From Paralichthys olivaceus (Eukaryota; Chordata; Actinopteri; Pleuronectiformes; Paralichthyidae): a DNA stretch of 64,000 bases. Position 1 is the stretch's first letter, and each line of letters begins with the position of its first letter. The position numbers and the translations under genes are program-made. Below, piece by piece: positions 1 through 10,500 of the stretch. Where the stretch lies: NCBI RefSeq assembly GCF_024713975.1, contig NC_091097.1:10608361-10672360 (forward strand). The letters are read 5' to 3'. The notes below the pieces were generated by a model, which saw nothing but the letters and a program-made list of their open reading frames with translations, made no database searches and was not told the DNA's origin.

Positions 1-336
1 TTTCAGCACATTCTTTTTCCTAACCTGGTGACAAAAACAATACGATCAGGCAATGAAACTGGTATAACCTGATATTAACGAACTGATTTTACACTTTCTC
101 AGGAAAAGCATACAAATTTAAAATAGTGTTTAAATAAATCAGCACTGTGGGCTCTTCCTGCAGCTAAACTAGGATAATCCTTCATTAGTCCAATAATGGG
201 AAATTTGGAATATTACAGCAGCAAGAGTCACAAATAGGCATCAGAAAGTAATGACAAGTAAGGATAACAGAAACATGTAGAAAATATGGATGGTGCAATG
301 TGGTCAGTCATATTGAGGAGCCAGCTGGTTCCGGAC
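1..336. other. Non-coding flank, probably ppan intron
   Basis: No coding exon is recognisable on either strand. If the ppan exon ending at 337 uses the GT just beyond it, this stretch is part of ppan intron 2, read right to left, and the remaining ppan exons lie outside the window. The sequence is AT-rich with no visible repeat family. Confidence 0.5.
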
Positions 337-823
337 CTTCAGAGACTCGGCGGTGTAGGGCTCCAGGACTCTCCGCACGTCCAGGATGAGCTGACCCACG
401 TTTTTCCCGATCTGACCCCGATGAAAGACGAAGGAGTGGGGTACAGCTCCGTACGTGTGCTCGGCCACATGGTTCGCGGCTACTCGGGATTTCTTCTGGT
501 TCTTGGTCTGACAAAAAACACACACGAATACACGACGTGAGCGTAGAACATTTCGATAACACTGGAATGATTTGAAAGTAAGAGTCTGAGGACAACGCGA
601 TTTAAACGCACGTTGACTTGGCTAACCAAATGTGGCTAATGCGGATGTCAACCAACTATGCTAACGTTATCACACATCCACCAACCATCACAGCTATAAT
701 ATGATTTCCTCATTTAACACAAGCTACACTTTTCACTCAAGGACAGTTCTTTAAGTCTCTTTAGTATAATCAGCTAATGCTAACCTGTTAGCATAGGCCG
801 TTACTTACCTTTGATTTCCCCAT
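337..823 (-). CDS. ppan: ppan, Peter Pan/SSF1 homolog (first two coding exons only)
   Basis: Ppan is a nucleolar Brix-domain protein needed for assembly of the large ribosomal subunit. Coding exon 1 is tiny: 823 down to 809 encodes MGKSK and is followed by a good GTAAGT donor. Exon 2 runs from 507, after a TTTTTTGTCAG acceptor, to about 337 and is in phase 0. Its product begins TKNQKKSR, contains PHSFVFHRGQIGKNVGQL and ends near LDVRRVLEPYTAESLK. This matches the start of the vertebrate PPAN Brix domain, where human has PHSFVFTRG and LDVRRVMEP. The start is the only ATG that gives the conserved MGKS-basic opening. The exon 2 donor (AAG followed by GTCCGG) is weak, so 337 is uncertain; reading on meets a stop after eight more codons that do not look like PPAN. 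The other exons would lie left of position 1. Adjacent angptl6 agrees with human gene order. Confidence 0.88.
508..808 (-). other. ppan: ppan intron 1
   Basis: This 301-bp intron separates the 15-nt first coding exon from exon 2. The donor reads GTAAGT from 808 and the acceptor is TTTTTTGTCAG ending at 508. I see nothing else in it. Confidence 0.8.
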
Positions 824-830
824 AATTCAG

Positions 831-1090
831 CGACACGTGGCGCAAAATGACACTAAATGCGATACAGTATATTTGTACTACAAAAACAAACCACGATCAT
901 AATGACAGCAAACACCTGTGGACAAATGTTCAACTGTGGACTCAACACGACGTGTGGCACATGGCTGCACCACTGTGTGTCACACTATATATGTCCGTGT
1001 TTCTCTCGTGTCTGGTTCCCTGTTCCGAGCTGAACCGGATATATAGGAAGTCACAATCATAGTGCCGCGGCCTAGCACGCCCCCTTCCGG
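831..1090 (-). promoter_or_regulatory. Likely ppan promoter region with E-box and ETS-type site
   Basis: A perfect CACGTG E-box (834-839) lies about 11 bases upstream of the ppan ATG. CCGGAAG, an ETS/GABP-type core on the minus strand, lies at 1084-1090. E-boxes of this kind are common in Myc-responsive ribosome-biogenesis genes. A TATATA string near 1037 may be chance. The transcription start cannot be placed from sequence, and assignment to ppan is inferred from proximity. Confidence 0.35.
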
Positions 1091-1480
1091 CAAGCCACGG
1101 TCTCGGAGGCCCTTTTATCCATTGACTAGGTGTCTTCACAAGAACAGAGACTGTGTCCACTGAATGATGTCTTCTTCTTTCAGTGATTCATTCACTGAAG
1201 GCATGTCCCTAACATCACCCGCTGGTCACTTACATCAACTGGTGGTAGGCATTAATTTGTGTGTGAGAACATACAAAGGATTCGTTCTTTATTTATGTCA
1301 CACATTTGACTAAATCTGATTTATACAGCTCTTGCAGTATTGTTGCAGTTCGTAAATGTGACCAGCAGAAACCAGCAAACACACGTAATTCAAAGCAGAC
1401 TCTCATGTCCAACTAGCATCCAGAAAGGCAAAAATACTTTACCAACAATTCAGCTAAGACAAACCCGAAGCAGACTGATG

Positions 1481-1646
1481 TGATCAGTGTCTTCACATAG
1501 ATGAGTATCATTTATCATTAATGATAATATATAACTATAGGCAAATTTGTTAGTTCAGAAGAGTGTATCAAACTGGTAGCCCTTCGTATGACTCAGTACC
1601 CATGAAGTAGCTCTCAGTTTAAAAAAGGTTGGGGACCGCTGCTCTA
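1481..1646 (-). mobile_element. hAT-like non-autonomous element fragment
   Basis: Read on the minus strand, this stretch matches 18,597-18,765 closely. Shared words include TTCATGGGTACTGAGTCATA, AATGATAAATGATACTCAT and GTGAAGACACTGATCA. The outer end reads like CAGnGGTCCCCAACC on the minus strand, a terminus typical of hAT-type elements. Only one end is present, so this is a fragment; no transposase is encoded. Confidence 0.7.
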
Positions 1647-1735
1647 AGGTATCATATATCCCCAAATACCATTACCAGCCAGTATATATATATATAATGG
1701 CATGCCATAATATGTATGTAATATGTGTATTCATA

Positions 1736-1740
<5 letters not shown>

Positions 1741-1784
<44 letters not shown>
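1741..1784. repeat. (TA)22 microsatellite
   Basis: An uninterrupted run of 22 TA dinucleotides. A shorter TA run near 1683-1697 and intervening AT-rich words suggest a decayed larger tract. Confidence 0.97.
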
Positions 1785-1785
<1 letters not shown>

Positions 1786-3425
1786 CAGAACATTATAGGA
1801 GAAGTGCTTCACCAGCAAAGAAACCCACACGCAGTTTGGGTATACATGTTTTTAAAAAAATAGCTGAATCACTATAGTTTCACATCAGGCAGAAAGACTC
1901 CACCCTCTTTATTTGACTTTAACACTTTGAAGTTACTTTGCAAATGTGCATGTTAAAAAATAAAAAATGTACATGGATTAAAGTACCAAGCAGTACACAT
2001 TTCAGCTGTGACATGAAAATATTGTATCTTTTATAATACAAAACTCTAAAAATACTTGATGATATAGTTTTATACTTTTGATTTATTAGGTTTTTAATGC
2101 AGTACTTTGCCTATTTTTGCAGTGATATCGCTACTTGTAGTTAAATAAAAACTATGATGCCTTCTTTCACAAATTCTTTAGTCAGATAGAAGATAAAGCT
2201 GTAAATAGTGAAGAGGACCCTGCAGAATATTAGTTCCAATGTATGTAAGGCTGATGTAATAATGTTTGCAATTATACTGTGTTTTTTGTCCCAACTTTTC
2301 ACAGAGACAACATGTTATCTGCACACAAGAAGACAAAGCCAATGCGCCAAAACCAAAGATGTTTCAACAATGAAGTAAAAGCGGAAACCACACTGTGTTG
2401 GTGCAGTTGAGGTCTATAGAGTTTGTGTCAGGGCAGCAAGTTGATGATGGCAGAGGGAGGAGGAGACTCCTGCACTGAACACCCAGCTGAACAACCAGCA
2501 ATGGGAGGAGGTGCCATTTGGACAGTTTGTAATTAGTTGTCTCCTCCTTCAGAGATCCTGGGACAGAATCCCCAGGGAAGAGGAACAGGTCTGACCACTG
2601 ACAAAACTTAGGTGTTACTCTAGTTTTTCTCTCTTAAAAAATTATCTGCATCTGCTTCACTTTAACATTAAAGAGGACCACTGATGTCTTTTTATTCGGA
2701 AGAAGCAGCTCATTTATGGGGCTCTCAAAGATGTGATTTCTAAAATGTGTTTGCCTTAATTTTACATCAGTGGGTGCTTGAAGTTTTTTCCTACTGGAAC
2801 AGAGCAAAGACTTCTCAGAAATACTTCCCAGCTGCCCCAGTAAGTAATGAATGGTGTTTTTCTAATGCAGTCTACTTTAAGATAGATTAATGTGTATTTG
2901 CAATGGCATTGAGGTCAGATCATTATACTATTTATGGTTATTTATCTACTTGAAAATAAAATCCCCTTTGTTTCAGATTTCTGAATTGTTGTTGATGAAA
3001 TCATAGAGAAGATGCTTGTGTAAGATGTCACTATTGATATTTTGATTCATGTGTTTATGATGTTGACCGTGGTTGTTGTGGTTGGATGTAGAGCCGAGCC
3101 GTCTGTTGACTGAGAGATGGAGGTGTGTTGATTCTGGCTGGTTTGTGTTGACTGTTCACCCATCAGTGTTGACCTGCTAATAAATTCCAGCCAGGGGGGA
3201 AATGTGTGCACTTTGACTTTGTGAGGAAACATCTGGTAAACACTGAGGAACCGCAATGCCAGGTTTACTGGAAGACAAAGTCCAGGTCTTTTTTGTCATG
3301 GTGTCAGAATGATTAAGGCTCAATCAAACATTATGAGGTGATATTTATGTGCTGTCACTTCTGTGGTGATTCTTATTTTGTCCTCTCCTCCACTTCCAAG
3401 GAGTCATCAGAAGACAAACACATTC
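1785..3425 (+). other. Upstream region of angptl6 with a possible non-coding first exon
   Basis: No coding exon is visible. A good donor-like GTAAGT begins at 2840, and an acceptor-like pyrimidine tract ending CCAAG lies at 3391-3400, 25 bases before the angptl6 start codon. This suggests a 5' UTR exon somewhere around 2580-2839 spliced to the first coding exon. The upstream exon start is unknown. Confidence 0.4.
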
Positions 3426-6400
3426 ATGGAGAAGACACTGACGATAGGCCTGACTCTTTTTCTAACACTCTGCGTGGACATACCAGAAGCTGTTGGACGG
3501 AGGGAGGGGGCCAATGGAAATAACACTCAGAAACGTTCATCACGGTCCTCAGATACAAACGGAGGCCGTTGCTCCTACACCTTCATTGTCCCCCAGCAAA
3601 AAATGACCGGGGCGCTGTGTTTGACCACAAAGTCTGCTGCTGCCAACCAGTCTGACGTGGCTGCATTGCGGGCAGAGCTCAGGCGACAGCAGGAACAGCT
3701 GGAGAAATTCAGGGGCCAACTGGACCAGGAGGGGACCCTTGCCATGGAGGTAAGAGCCCTGCGCAAAGAGAGTAACAGCATGAATTCACGCATCACTCAG
3801 CTCTACGCCCAGCTGCTGAATGAAGTAATCAACAAAAAGGACCAAGCTTTGGAGCAGCGAAGGGTGGAGAACCTGCTGCTCAATGCCACAACACAGGTGA
3901 GCAGAGCACTGCAGTCCTTGTTGCTCCTTGATTCACATCACAGCAAAGCTACATGGTCAAACTCATCCTGTGTCTGTTCTGGGTGTTGGGACATCTCAGG
4001 CCCTGCAGGTGTCCAGCAATTACAGGGAGCTGGAGAAGAAATATGGAGCCCTCACCTCCATGTTGAGCTCCCAGAACCAGTTTATTGCTCGTCTGGAAAA
4101 GCAGTGCCAGTGCAGGGACTCCACCCACCAGCCGTCTGTGGTAGGAAACCATCTGTGGTCGGCATGTTGCAAATTTGAGCTGGATTTGTACACAGGAAAT
4201 GAGATCGCTGTGTTGTTTTTGTGTTGGTCTGACCAGGTGATGACTGAACCACCAAAAATCCCGTCTAACGTGCATCCTAATTACAGCTCCGAAGCCAACG
4301 GAATGACCAATGATGTTCAAAGGGACCAAAGTGCTCCTCCGCCACAGCAGGAAAAAATGGAGCGGGTTCATTCCGTCCCCAGCACCACAGCCAACACTCC
4401 TACAGACCCCCCTTTCATTAGTTTCCCTGTCACAAAGACTCCAGGTACACACAAGTCAAACGTGTCTTTTAGCAGAAGTGCTTTATGAGACTCCAACCTG
4501 TGTGTATAAGTGCACCAATCTTCTGTCAGAGTTATTTAACTGCTCAGATAAGCAGCAAGGCTGATGGGGTCATGGACCTGCTGGTAGGAGCCCTATCTCA
4601 CTGGGAATGCTAAACAATGTCAAAAACAGCTCTTATCAGAGCAGAGGGGGCTTTATAATAAGAACACACATGGAGCACAGCATTTGTTGGAGCTTTAGAC
4701 GACACTCCTAATGTAAACTTGCACAACTGAAATGTTTGAAATGACGAAGTAGAGGATTTTAGCCGTCCCTCTGACAAGTCAGCAGAGATGAAGTGTGTGA
4801 CTCAACGTCTCCCAAAAAGTCTGATGAAAGACGATGTGCGTTGCCACATCTCACTTATGTGAGTGTGGAGTAAAAGCACTTTCAGGCATTATAACTTGAG
4901 GATTTCCTCTATGTATACATTTTCTCTGTGGAAATTCCCATGTGCATTTTATCACTGTGACATGAGACATTGAACATGAGCTGGAGAAAAATTCCTCAGC
5001 TGGGAACAGATAAGCTGAAGGCACAGTGATGATGGGATGTAAAAACAGACAAAATTCCAAAACTCCCTGTAACTGGCCCTTACAGCTACTGGTTTAAGTC
5101 TTTGTGAAAGTAATGAATAGTCAGTGCCACTGACTTCATTTCAGATGTTTTAAGGGAAGAATCAAAGAAAAAAATCAGATGTGTTTCTATTTGACTCCTA
5201 AAGCAATGACTATTCATAATAGTATTACTTACTGGTCAAAATCGAAATGATGATATTTAATATAATATCACATATTTGCATATTCTTTATCTTATTCTTA
5301 TCCTCTCGACTCAGGTCCATGGCGGGACTGCCAGCATGTGCTGGAATCTGGCGAGACCACCAGCGGGATATACTTGCTCCGCCCGCAGAGCGCTAACCGC
5401 CTGATGCAGGCTTGGTGTGAGCAGAGTCAGGCTCAGGGGGGGTGGACGGTCATCCAGAGAAGACAGGATGGGTCGGTCAACTTCTTCAGGACTTGGGAGC
5501 AGTATAAGGTGATTTTGTGCACCTTTAAAAATAAAGCTGTGGTTCCATTATTCTTTTTAATTGTAAAAAAAAAAAAAAATACAGTATTTATGCCTTGCAT
5601 GTTAGCATGGTAACTGAAGTACAGCTGAGGCTGATGGGAATGGCATCTGTTTTGAAGGTTTTTGATCATAAAGACATTGAAATTCTGACCCTGATGATGC
5701 TGCCCGGATGAAAAGCTGATTACAGTTCATTGTGAAAATCACAAGACTATTCAAGACTAAGACACCTTTCTCACCTACAAATCCCTCCATGCCCTGCAAG
5801 CCTTTAGAGACAGTCTTTTGTGTCACCCACCCTCTGGAGCTCTCTGGACACCTTCAAAAAACTCCTCAAACACTATATGTTCCCCAAGGCCCTTGGCCTC
5901 AGTTGATGCTCCACGCTGCCATAAGCACTGTTTATTTCTGCCCTGTTTTGTGTGGATTCTTTTCTTTTTTCTTTTTGTGCCTATACTGACACATGTACAG
6001 CGTCTCTTGAAAGGCTCTATGTAAGTTCAAGTTATTGTTATTTTAAGAAGAAGATTCAGAGAATCACAAAAATCAGGAGGATTCATCTTCTGGGGTCTTT
6101 GAATGTACATGAGTTTGTGTCAATCCCTCCAATTGATTTTGTAAAAGTAAAAACAAGTTAACAACTTTTTGTATTAGAGGAAAACACAATAATTCTGAAT
6201 TATCACCCAGGGACCCAGGGACCATGAATGTCTATAAATGGAATGCATCCAGTGGTTGTTCTGTCTGGACATAAGTAGTGGAAAAAACTGACTGACACTG
6301 CTGACCTGAGACCCTTGATAAAAATAGATCAAACATGTAAACAGTAAAACACAATGAATAACTTCCCTGGATTAAACTGTTTGTCAATATATTCCAGCAA

Positions 6401-6934
6401 GGTTTTGGGAACCTAGATGGAGAGTACTGGCTTGGCTTGGAACACCTCTACTGGCTGACCAAACAAGCTGATTATAAGCTACGTGTGGCTCTGGAGGACT
6501 GGCAGGGCCGGCAAGTGTATGCCGAGTATGACAGTTTCCACCTGGAACCGGAGAGTGACTGGTACCGACTGCGTTTGGGCCAATACCAGGGCAATGCAGG
6601 GGACTCCCTCTCGTGGCACAACAACAAGGCCTTCACCACTCTGGATCGAGACAAGGACAGCTACACAGGTTTGCTTTTCTCCCTCCTGTTTGTTTTCTCA
6701 GTGACCTTTCATGTTAGTAACTTCATCCGATCTTTTGTTGTGTTATCAGGTAACTGTGCCCATTACCAGAAAGGAGGCTGGTGGTACCACATGTGTGCCC
6801 ACTCCAATCTGAATGGAGTGTGGTATCGGGGTGGACACTATCGCAGCCGCTACCAGGATGGGGTGTACTGGGCAGAGTTCCACGGAGGGTCCTACTCCCT
6901 GAAACGAGTTTCTGTGATGATCAAGCCCAAGTAA
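3426..6934 (+). CDS. angptl6: angptl6, angiopoietin-like 6 (six coding exons, about 489 aa)
   Basis: Coding exons are 3426-3896, 4000-4140, 4237-4444, 5315-5508, 6398-6668 and 6750-6934; all junctions are GT/AG and the phases agree. The product is a secreted glycoprotein. It has a hydrophobic signal peptide (MEKTLTIGLTLFLTLCVDIP), two N-terminal cysteines (C49 and C65, around CSYTFIVPQQKMTGALC), a coiled coil at about residues 66-205, a Pro/Ser/Thr linker, and a C-terminal fibrinogen-like domain from about residue 276. The fibrinogen domain carries GGWTVIQRRQDGSVNFF, the calcium-loop DRDKDSYTGNCA, and NLNGVW. Human ANGPTL6 (470 aa) has nearly the same LEPESD-YRLRLGQY and SNLNGVW words. I chose the ATG at 3426 over an in-frame ATG at 3363 because it opens the signal peptide and 3363 lies before a likely UTR acceptor. 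Two short introns (4141-4236 and 6669-6749) are multiples of three and stop-free. The exon 2 acceptor could shift by 9 bases to 4009. Confidence 0.93.
4445..5314 (+). other. angptl6: angptl6 intron 3
   Basis: An 870-bp intron with donor GTACAC and acceptor CTCGACTCAG. No repeat family or RNA gene is recognised in it. Confidence 0.8.
5735..6045 (+). mobile_element. LINE-type 3' end fragment in angptl6 intron 4
   Basis: The stretch CTCACCTACAAATCCCTCCA near 5771 reads as a decayed reverse-transcriptase ORF end (…TYKSLHAL-like). The tail near 6000, GCGTCTCTTGAAAGGCTCTA followed by a TTATTGTTATTTT end, resembles the 3' terminus of common teleost non-LTR elements (GAAAAGCGCTATATAAA plus an ATT-rich tail). 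No intact ORF remains. The family is not assigned. Confidence 0.5.
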
Positions 6935-7029
6935 CATAGTTGTGATGTGGTTGTGAGAAGGAAATGTGATAACTGATCTGAATGATTCTGTGCTTAACAT
7001 GTGCAAAGGGAATTAAACTGTTTTTGTAA

Positions 7030-7179
7030 AATAAAAGTTGTCTTTAGATGTTTATTAGAGGCCTTTCAGGGACATGTGAACAGACTGAGTCATTGGATGA
7101 TGACTACCATGTATCGAGTTGTTGCAATTTCCTGACAAAATTTTATGTTTTTTCAATTTGCTGTGAACTTTTCAATAAA
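7030..7179 (+). promoter_or_regulatory. angptl6 polyadenylation signals
   Basis: Two AATAAA hexamers lie at 7030-7035 and 7174-7179, 96 and 240 bases after the angptl6 stop codon. Either could serve. The rest of 6935-7529 is 3' UTR, spacer and the 5' leader of the next gene, with no other recognisable feature. Confidence 0.7.
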
Positions 7180-7529
7180 ACGCTGACAAATTAGAGCCTG
7201 TATGAACATTTTTGAAAAAGATGCACTGAATTATTTTACGAAATGTGGGGGAGGGGAGCACATCACCAAGGTTGCACATAGATCTGTGGTTGTGTTATAT
7301 TTCCGTTTCACAGTTTCCTGTCAACTAGGGCGTTGAACTTCCCCTTCTATTCCCTCGTTTTTTTTTCTCCTCTAACTCGTATAACTGTCAGCAGCAAGTC
7401 ATCATCTTCATCCCCTGTACCGGCTCTGGACCAGAAAGGATCTAGTCCAGGTCCTGAAGCTGGACATCCTCTGGACCATCGTACTTCCCTTCTTCCATCC
7501 ACCTCCTTCCTCCCACATGCTGATCTAAC

Positions 7530-10500
7530 ATGCTGCCTCTCCGGATGCTGCATCTCCTCATGCTCATGGTTTTGCTATGTGGTGAGTAATAGTGATGCTC
7601 TGCATAACATGATAATATATACATAATGTAAGTGTTATTTATATAGATAAAACATATTTAGATGTTTAACATTAAAAACAGGGTGGTTTCTTGGTTGCGT
7701 ATGGGTTTGGTATCGACACATTTGACCGTCGATGGCGACTACAAAAATAATCTAAAAAATTATACTAAATAAAAAATATGTATTTTCTTTGGTGAGGGTC
7801 TGTTTGGGATCATTTGGGGGAAATCAGACACTATAATGTATTTAGTCATTGGCTATTTAACAAAGTAGATAGAAACACATTTTTTGGGGGAATAATTTTA
7901 GTGGAAGCTGTAGATATGATAATGTTTTGGTGAAAATATCCGCTTTACTATCTATGACATTTGACTTACTCGTGCTGACTTCAGAGGATGAGTGAAGGTA
8001 CACTCTAAAAGCTAGAGTGAATGAACCCTCACACAGTTGACAGTGACATGCATTAGTGACATGAGCCAGCAGAGAGCAGCAAAGTCAACATGTTCAGTCC
8101 AAACAAACCATAACTGTTTGTCCTATTCACAGATGTGGAAGCCACATGCCCCAAAGACAACCCTCTCACCCTGGTTCCCTCTGAGGTGATAGCAGAACAT
8201 GGAGGGGAGTTCTTGGTAAACTGCACCAGCTCAAATGATGATTATAATAGGCTGTTCTGGTCAAACGGAATCGAAATGCCTGAGACAGAGGGACATGATT
8301 CTTTTACCACTTGGACAATGCCACTGTTAGACTGGAACATAACGGCTCAGTGCATAATACATATAAATGACTCATTTGAATGCAGTAAAGACCTCGAGAT
8401 TACTTTATACAGTAAGTGTAATTTCAAATAAATATCATGCAGTGAGGGGGGGATTAGAAAGAAAACAATAACTCCTGTTACTAATTTTGTTTTGTTTTGA
8501 CAGAGAATCCAGACTCGGTTGTCCTTTTCCCTGTCAATCATACTGTGGTGGCGACACATTATGTGCTGCAGTGTGATGTCCTCGATGTTGCCCCTGTTCA
8601 GAACCTGACTGTGACGTGGTACAAAGACAACATGACGATCAGGACAGATTCTTTCCTCAACACAACCAAAACACCAGTGAGTGAGTCTTCTCTTATGACT
8701 GTCGAGGTCAGCAGGGAAGACAACGGAGCAGTATTTCAATGTGAGGCTCAGCTGGACTTCGGGCCAAATGGGCCAAAACCTCCTCCTGTTTCTGAAAGTC
8801 ACATTGTCTCTGTGCACTGTGAGTAAACACTGTCATTTTTTATCATTATCATTATTTTACATACATCCTGTATTTGAAAGATTCAAGAGACATTTTCCTC
8901 TTCAGATGCTCCTGAGTTCAATGACAACACCACTAATGTCTATGTGAGAGAGGGTGAAAATGTCACCCTGAGCTGTGATGCTGAGGGTAACCCTCCTCCC
9001 CGCTTTAACTGGATCCATGATGGGGTGGCTGTGACGGAGAACACAAAATATCTCAGTGTTTCTCAAGTAAACGTCAATGAAATGTACACCTGTACAGCCT
9101 CCAATGAGCTGGGACAAATAATTAAACACATTTTTATCAATGTGATAAAAGATGTCCCGAGAGCACCTGATGTGGCCATGACCACCCCTGCGGCACAATT
9201 GGGTAAACTTCTCTCAAATATGTATCATTATATATCTTTGTTTATCAATCCTTAGATACTTTTGATAGCTCCCTATCTATCAAAAGGTGATGGAATATGA
9301 TTTACTTCTGAATGGCAGATTGCCCGGTGACGCTGATGCCTGCTGAAGTTGTGGTGAGGTTTGGCGATCGAGCTTCAGTTAACTGCAGCACATCAGCCAC
9401 AGATTTTTCAGGAATGGGTTGGGAGGCTCATGTTGGAGGCACGGGGTTTAAAAATGCTCCATTTGTCATCTGGACCGTTGAGAAACTTCAAGACTGGTCC
9501 ATAAAACCTAAATGCTACATTACTCGGAGAAATCAGCAGTGTTCTGCAGAGCCAACCATCACGGTCTATAGTGAGTATACAGTCTATACTATACGCAATC
9601 TCCTCTTTATCTCGATTGGATCATGATCCAAAATGTTTGATATAATTAAGTGAAGTAATGTCGTCTTGCTTGCGTAAACTCTTCACAGTACTGACGCCAT
9701 GTTACTTTAAAAGAAAAGTATACAGGGACAATACAATAATATTTAGCAGTTTTAAATAGCACGCACTAAAAATGTTGGCATTGACACTTATTATAAAATT
9801 GTGTTTGCAATGGCAGGGTTATCATCACCATTCTATGTTCTTACTACATATTTTCCTTTGCTTTATCCACAGAGACTCCAGACGTCGTGTCGATCTCTGC
9901 AGTGACTCAAGGGCCCATGGTGGAGGGCGTCCAGTACCTGCTGAGAAGTGATGTCATTAATGTGGCTCCTGTGCAGAACCTCAGTGTGATGTGGTACATG
10001 GGCAAGGAAAACGTGAGCGTTCAGACGTTCACAAACATCAGTGTGACCGCAGTCAACGTGTCCTCTTTTTTGACAGTGACACCTACAAGAGATCACAATG
10101 GAACACTTTTCACATGCCTCGCTGAGCTGCACCTGGGACCAAATGGACCAAAACCTATCCCCACGATACTCTCAGAGCCTTACACTGCTGTTGTGCACTG
10201 TGAGTTTTCCACATATTAGATTTAAATCTAATTCCCTATGAATATGAATTATAATCTATGCTCATGTTTACATGCAGATAAGCCAATGGTGCAAGATTGT
10301 CCTTCCAATTACATTGGATTGGAGCATTACTTCAGCCTGGAAATGATGCCCTGTAGAGCTGATGGGAACCCTCCACCCATTGTTCACTGGCACTATAAGG
10401 GGATGCTGATCAATCAGTCTGAGTCTCTCTCCAGGGCTTATTCAGGAAAATACACAGCAACATTTTCTAATGAGCTCGGCTGGACCAACACGTCTGTTGA

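Noticed and set aside
308..595. A 95-codon minus-strand frame overlapping ppan exon 2
   Set aside because: It is an alternative frame of the conserved ppan exon and runs through its intron acceptor.
847..1160. Short plus- and minus-strand frames upstream of ppan
   Set aside because: No known domain or splice support; they overlap each other and the likely ppan promoter.
3928..4488. Uninterrupted 186-codon frame as a single angptl6 exon
   Set aside because: It contains consensus splice sites at 3,999/4,000, 4,140/4,141 and 4,236/4,237, and the extra residues do not resemble ANGPTL linkers; retention is listed only as a possibility.
7333..7626. 97-codon plus-strand frame before the ICAM-like start
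   Set aside because: Low-complexity Ser/Pro composition; it overlaps the signal-peptide exon in another frame and crosses its donor.
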